This document shows, in pieces, positions 62,141-64,000 of a stretch of DNA of 64,000 nucleotides. Source of the stretch: Sulfitobacter geojensis (lineage in GTDB: Bacteria > Pseudomonadota > Alphaproteobacteria > Rhodobacterales > Rhodobacteraceae); assembly GCF_000622325.1 (NCBI RefSeq), contig NZ_JASE01000005.1, forward strand, positions 1,178,001 through 1,242,000. Reading direction: 5' to 3'. Each line of letters starts with the position of its first letter. Within the stretch, counting starts at the first letter, position 1. The position numbers were made by a program, and so were the translations under genes. Below the pieces are notes generated by a model. The model had not been told where the DNA came from. It did no database searches and saw only the letters and a program-made list of their open reading frames with translations.

Positions 62141-62715
62141 TGCAGGCGGCCAGCGAAAAGGTGGAGTATACGGGCAGCATCGCGCTTGCCCGTAAGCTCG
62201 ACAAACTTACCCAGTCGATCGCTGTGGCCGGGTTTTGCGGGCTTGTCATTGTGGCCATCCTCACCTTCTACGACGGTAGCGCGCGTTATCTTGGCTTGCC
62301 TCGTGTGTCTGGTTTCAATGACTACGGTGAGTTGGTGTATCCGATCGTCATTGCAAGCTGTTTTCCCGCCGGTCTGCTGCGTCAAAGCAACGTGACTATC
62401 CGTGTATTGGAAAAGGTGGTCGGGCCGCGGGTGTCAATGTGGTTCGAAGCACTGGCCGCGTTTGTGACACTTGTGTTTTTCGGGCTTCTTGTCTGGCAGT
62501 TTATCGTCCTCGGGGAGAATTATACTGCCGCCGCGCGCACCACACGTACGGTCGAAATGCTGCTTGCTCCTTGGTGGTGGGTTGCAACGATCATCATGTC
62601 CTTCTGTGTGCCGGTACAAATCTACGTCACCGCAATTTGGACCAAAGCTGCGTTCAAGGGCATCAAGCCTGCACATTCGACACTCAATTCCCGCGAAAGT
62701 GCGGAAGCCATTTAG
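62140..62715 (+). CDS. TRAP transporter small permease DctQ
   Basis: 191 residues with four membrane helices, including LVIVAILTFYDGSARYLGLP in the first hairpin, typical of DctQ. It pairs with DctM to form the sodium-dependent importer. Confidence 0.87.
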   Translation: MQAASEKVEYTGSIALARKLDKLTQSIAVAGFCGLVIVAILTFYDGSARYLGLPRVSGFNDYGELVYPIVIASCFPAGLLRQSNVTIRVLEKVVGPRVSMWFEALAAFVTLVFFGLLVWQFIVLGENYTAAARTTRTVEMLLAPWWWVATIIMSFCVPVQIYVTAIWTKAAFKGIKPAHSTLNSRESAEAI

Positions 62716-62724
62716 GATTACCCA

Positions 62725-64000
62725 ATGACTGATCCATTTCTTGTCGGCTCACTTGGCCTTTTAGCAATGTTTGCCTTGATCTTGTTACAGGTGCCAATTG
62801 GGATCGCCATGGGTGTGGTTGGTGTCGTTGGTACAGGCTTTATCATCGGGTTCGGCCCTGCGCTGTCTTTGTTGGGGACGGAACCTTCGTCTGCTTTGGC
62901 CTCAGAAGGGCTCGCGGTGGTCGCGATGTTTCTTTTAATGGGAAACCTTGCCCATGCGGGCGGGTTGTCCAGTGAACTCTATCGTCTTGCCTACAGCTTT
63001 CTGGGACACCGCAAGGGCGGTTTGATTTTCGCGACCATAGGCGCATGCGCCGGTTTTGGTGCGATCTGCGGCTCATCAGTTGCGACTGCTGCGACAATGG
63101 TCCGGATCGCTTTGCCACAAATGCTGGCACGTGGGTATTCGCCCGGGTTGGCTGCGGGGGCTATCGCATCAGGTGGCACACTTGGCATGATCGTTCCCCC
63201 AAGTGTAGTGATGATCCTCTATGCGATCCTGACCGAGAACTCTATTATCACTTTGTTTCTCGCAGCGATAATTCCAGGACTTTTAGCGGTCGTATTCTAT
63301 TTCGGCGCAGTGGCCGTGGCCGTGAAAATCAATCCTGACGCAGCACCTGCGGGGCAGCGTTCTAATTGGTCCGAGCGCTGGATGGTAACGAAGCAGAATT
63401 GGGCTGTGATGTTGCTCGCCTTTGCAGTCTCCGGTGGCATCTATAGCGGTATCTTTACAGTAACCGAGGCAGCATCCGTCGGGGCTACGATTGCACTTTG
63501 CCTTGCCCTGTTCCGGAAGCGCCTGAATGTGCGGACGTTTCTGGGCTGTCTCGGAGATACTGCATCAAATACGGGACTGATCTTTGTTATTATTATCGGG
63601 GCGTCGATCTTTTCCTACTTTGCAACACTGAGCGGCCTGCCTGCGGCAGCAGTGTCATGGATCGAAGGATTGGGGTTGCCTTCTCTTGTCGTGATCTTCT
63701 GTCTGCTGCTGTTTTATATCCTTATGGGGGCAATTTTCGACACGATCGCTGCAATGGTTCTGACGCTTCCATTTGTGTATCCGTTGATTATCAACATGGG
63801 GTACGATCCCATATGGTGGGGTGTCGTCAATATCGTGGTGATTGAACTGGGAATGATCACTCCTCCGATCGGGATCAACGTCTTTGTCATACACGCGATG
63901 GCCGATAACCTGACCATGCGCCAGATATTCAAGGGCGTTGTGCCGTTTGTCATAGGAGATTTGCTACGCTTGATCGTGTTGGTCTTGATCCCCGGCTTGA
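62725..64000 (+). CDS. TRAP transporter large permease DctM (runs off window)
   Basis: The frame is open from ATG 62725 for 425 codons to the last base without a stop, so it is cut by the window edge by perhaps only a few residues. Strong DctM features are the leading QVPIGIAMGVVG, GFGAICGSSVATAATMVRIALP, ASGGTLGMIVPPSVVMILYAIL and ELGMITPPIGINVFV. About eleven membrane helices are present. It completes the TRAP system that probably imports the substrate of the right half of the island. Confidence 0.92.
   Translation, partial: MTDPFLVGSLGLLAMFALILLQVPIGIAMGVVGVVGTGFIIGFGPALSLLGTEPSSALASEGLAVVAMFLLMGNLAHAGGLSSELYRLAYSFLGHRKGGLIFATIGACAGFGAICGSSVATAATMVRIALPQMLARGYSPGLAAGAIASGGTLGMIVPPSVVMILYAILTENSIITLFLAAIIPGLLAVVFYFGAVAVAVKINPDAAPAGQRSNWSERWMVTKQNWAVMLLAFAVSGGIYSGIFTVTEAASVGATIALCLALFRKRLNVRTFLGCLGDTASNTGLIFVIIIGASIFSYFATLSGLPAAAVSWIEGLGLPSLVVIFCLLLFYILMGAIFDTIAAMVLTLPFVYPLIINMGYDPIWWGVVNIVVIELGMITPPIGINVFVIHAMADNLTMRQIFKGVVPFVIGDLLRLIVLVLIPGL

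Noticed and set aside
1..64000. tRNA, rRNA, CRISPR arrays, prophage genes
   Set aside because: Read for T-loop GGTTCGAATCC-like strings, repeat-spacer periodicity and phage structural genes; none was found.

Overview
The window looks like a chromosomal segment of a marine alphaproteobacterium of the Roseobacter group (Rhodobacteraceae). This is inferred from gene content and style: a TRAP transporter, many CoA-transferase and HMG-CoA-lyase-type catabolic genes, a LuxR solo, a GcvT-fused flavin oxidoreductase, and moderately high GC. No rRNA, tRNA, CRISPR array or replication origin was seen.

Region 1 (1-20.4 kb) is ordinary chromosome. It carries a secreted Glu-Pro repeat protein, a small lipoprotein, a membrane AraC regulator, a LuxR solo, a von Willebrand A operon, an Fe-alcohol dehydrogenase, RlmF, the scar of a deleted RND efflux operon, a K+ channel, a LuxR regulator fused to a serine-less alpha/beta hydrolase, a TetR-SDR pair, an APC permease, a LysR regulator and a DUF481 outer-membrane protein. 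Region 2 (20.4-24.2 kb) is a nested insertion: an IS21-family element with a 7-bp target duplication sits inside the orfA of an IS3-family element. Region 3 (24.2-29.1 kb, minus strand) is an envelope-lipid cluster: GNAT, PlcP/LpxH-like metallophosphoesterase, sulfotransferase, Agt-like glycosyltransferase and DUF2334 deacetylase. It resembles the phosphate-limitation lipid-remodelling cluster of marine bacteria with a sulfotransferase added. Region 4 (29.6-35.2 kb) is a LacI-controlled ABC importer ending in a class III phosphodiesterase.

Region 5 (35.5-36.7 kb) is the most striking locus. It holds a divergent tryptophanyl-tRNA synthetase preceded by a 16-residue leader peptide with tandem Trp codons, alternative antiterminator and terminator stems and a T-run, which is a complete ribosome-mediated attenuator. 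Region 6 (36.9-40.4 kb) is a FAD/GcvT oxidoreductase divergent from a LysR regulator that has a near-consensus promoter.

Region 7 (40.4-64.0 kb) is a large catabolic island with two parallel halves. The left half has a CoA transferase, a YrdC-like protein, an HMG-CoA lyase, a GntR/FCD regulator, two PuuE-like deacetylases, a Cys-type amidohydrolase, a MetNIQ-like importer, a VOC protein and an MmgE/PrpD protein. The right half has a GntR/UTRA regulator, an HMG-CoA lyase, a CoA transferase, LeuCD-like hydratase subunits, an Asp/Glu-racemase-like protein, a second isochorismatase-fold protein, a FAD monooxygenase, an SDR, an aldehyde dehydrogenase and a TRAP transporter that runs off the window end. 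Together these suggest import, ring oxidation or amide hydrolysis, hydration, CoA activation and retro-aldol cleavage of an unidentified, probably nitrogen-containing, branched acid.
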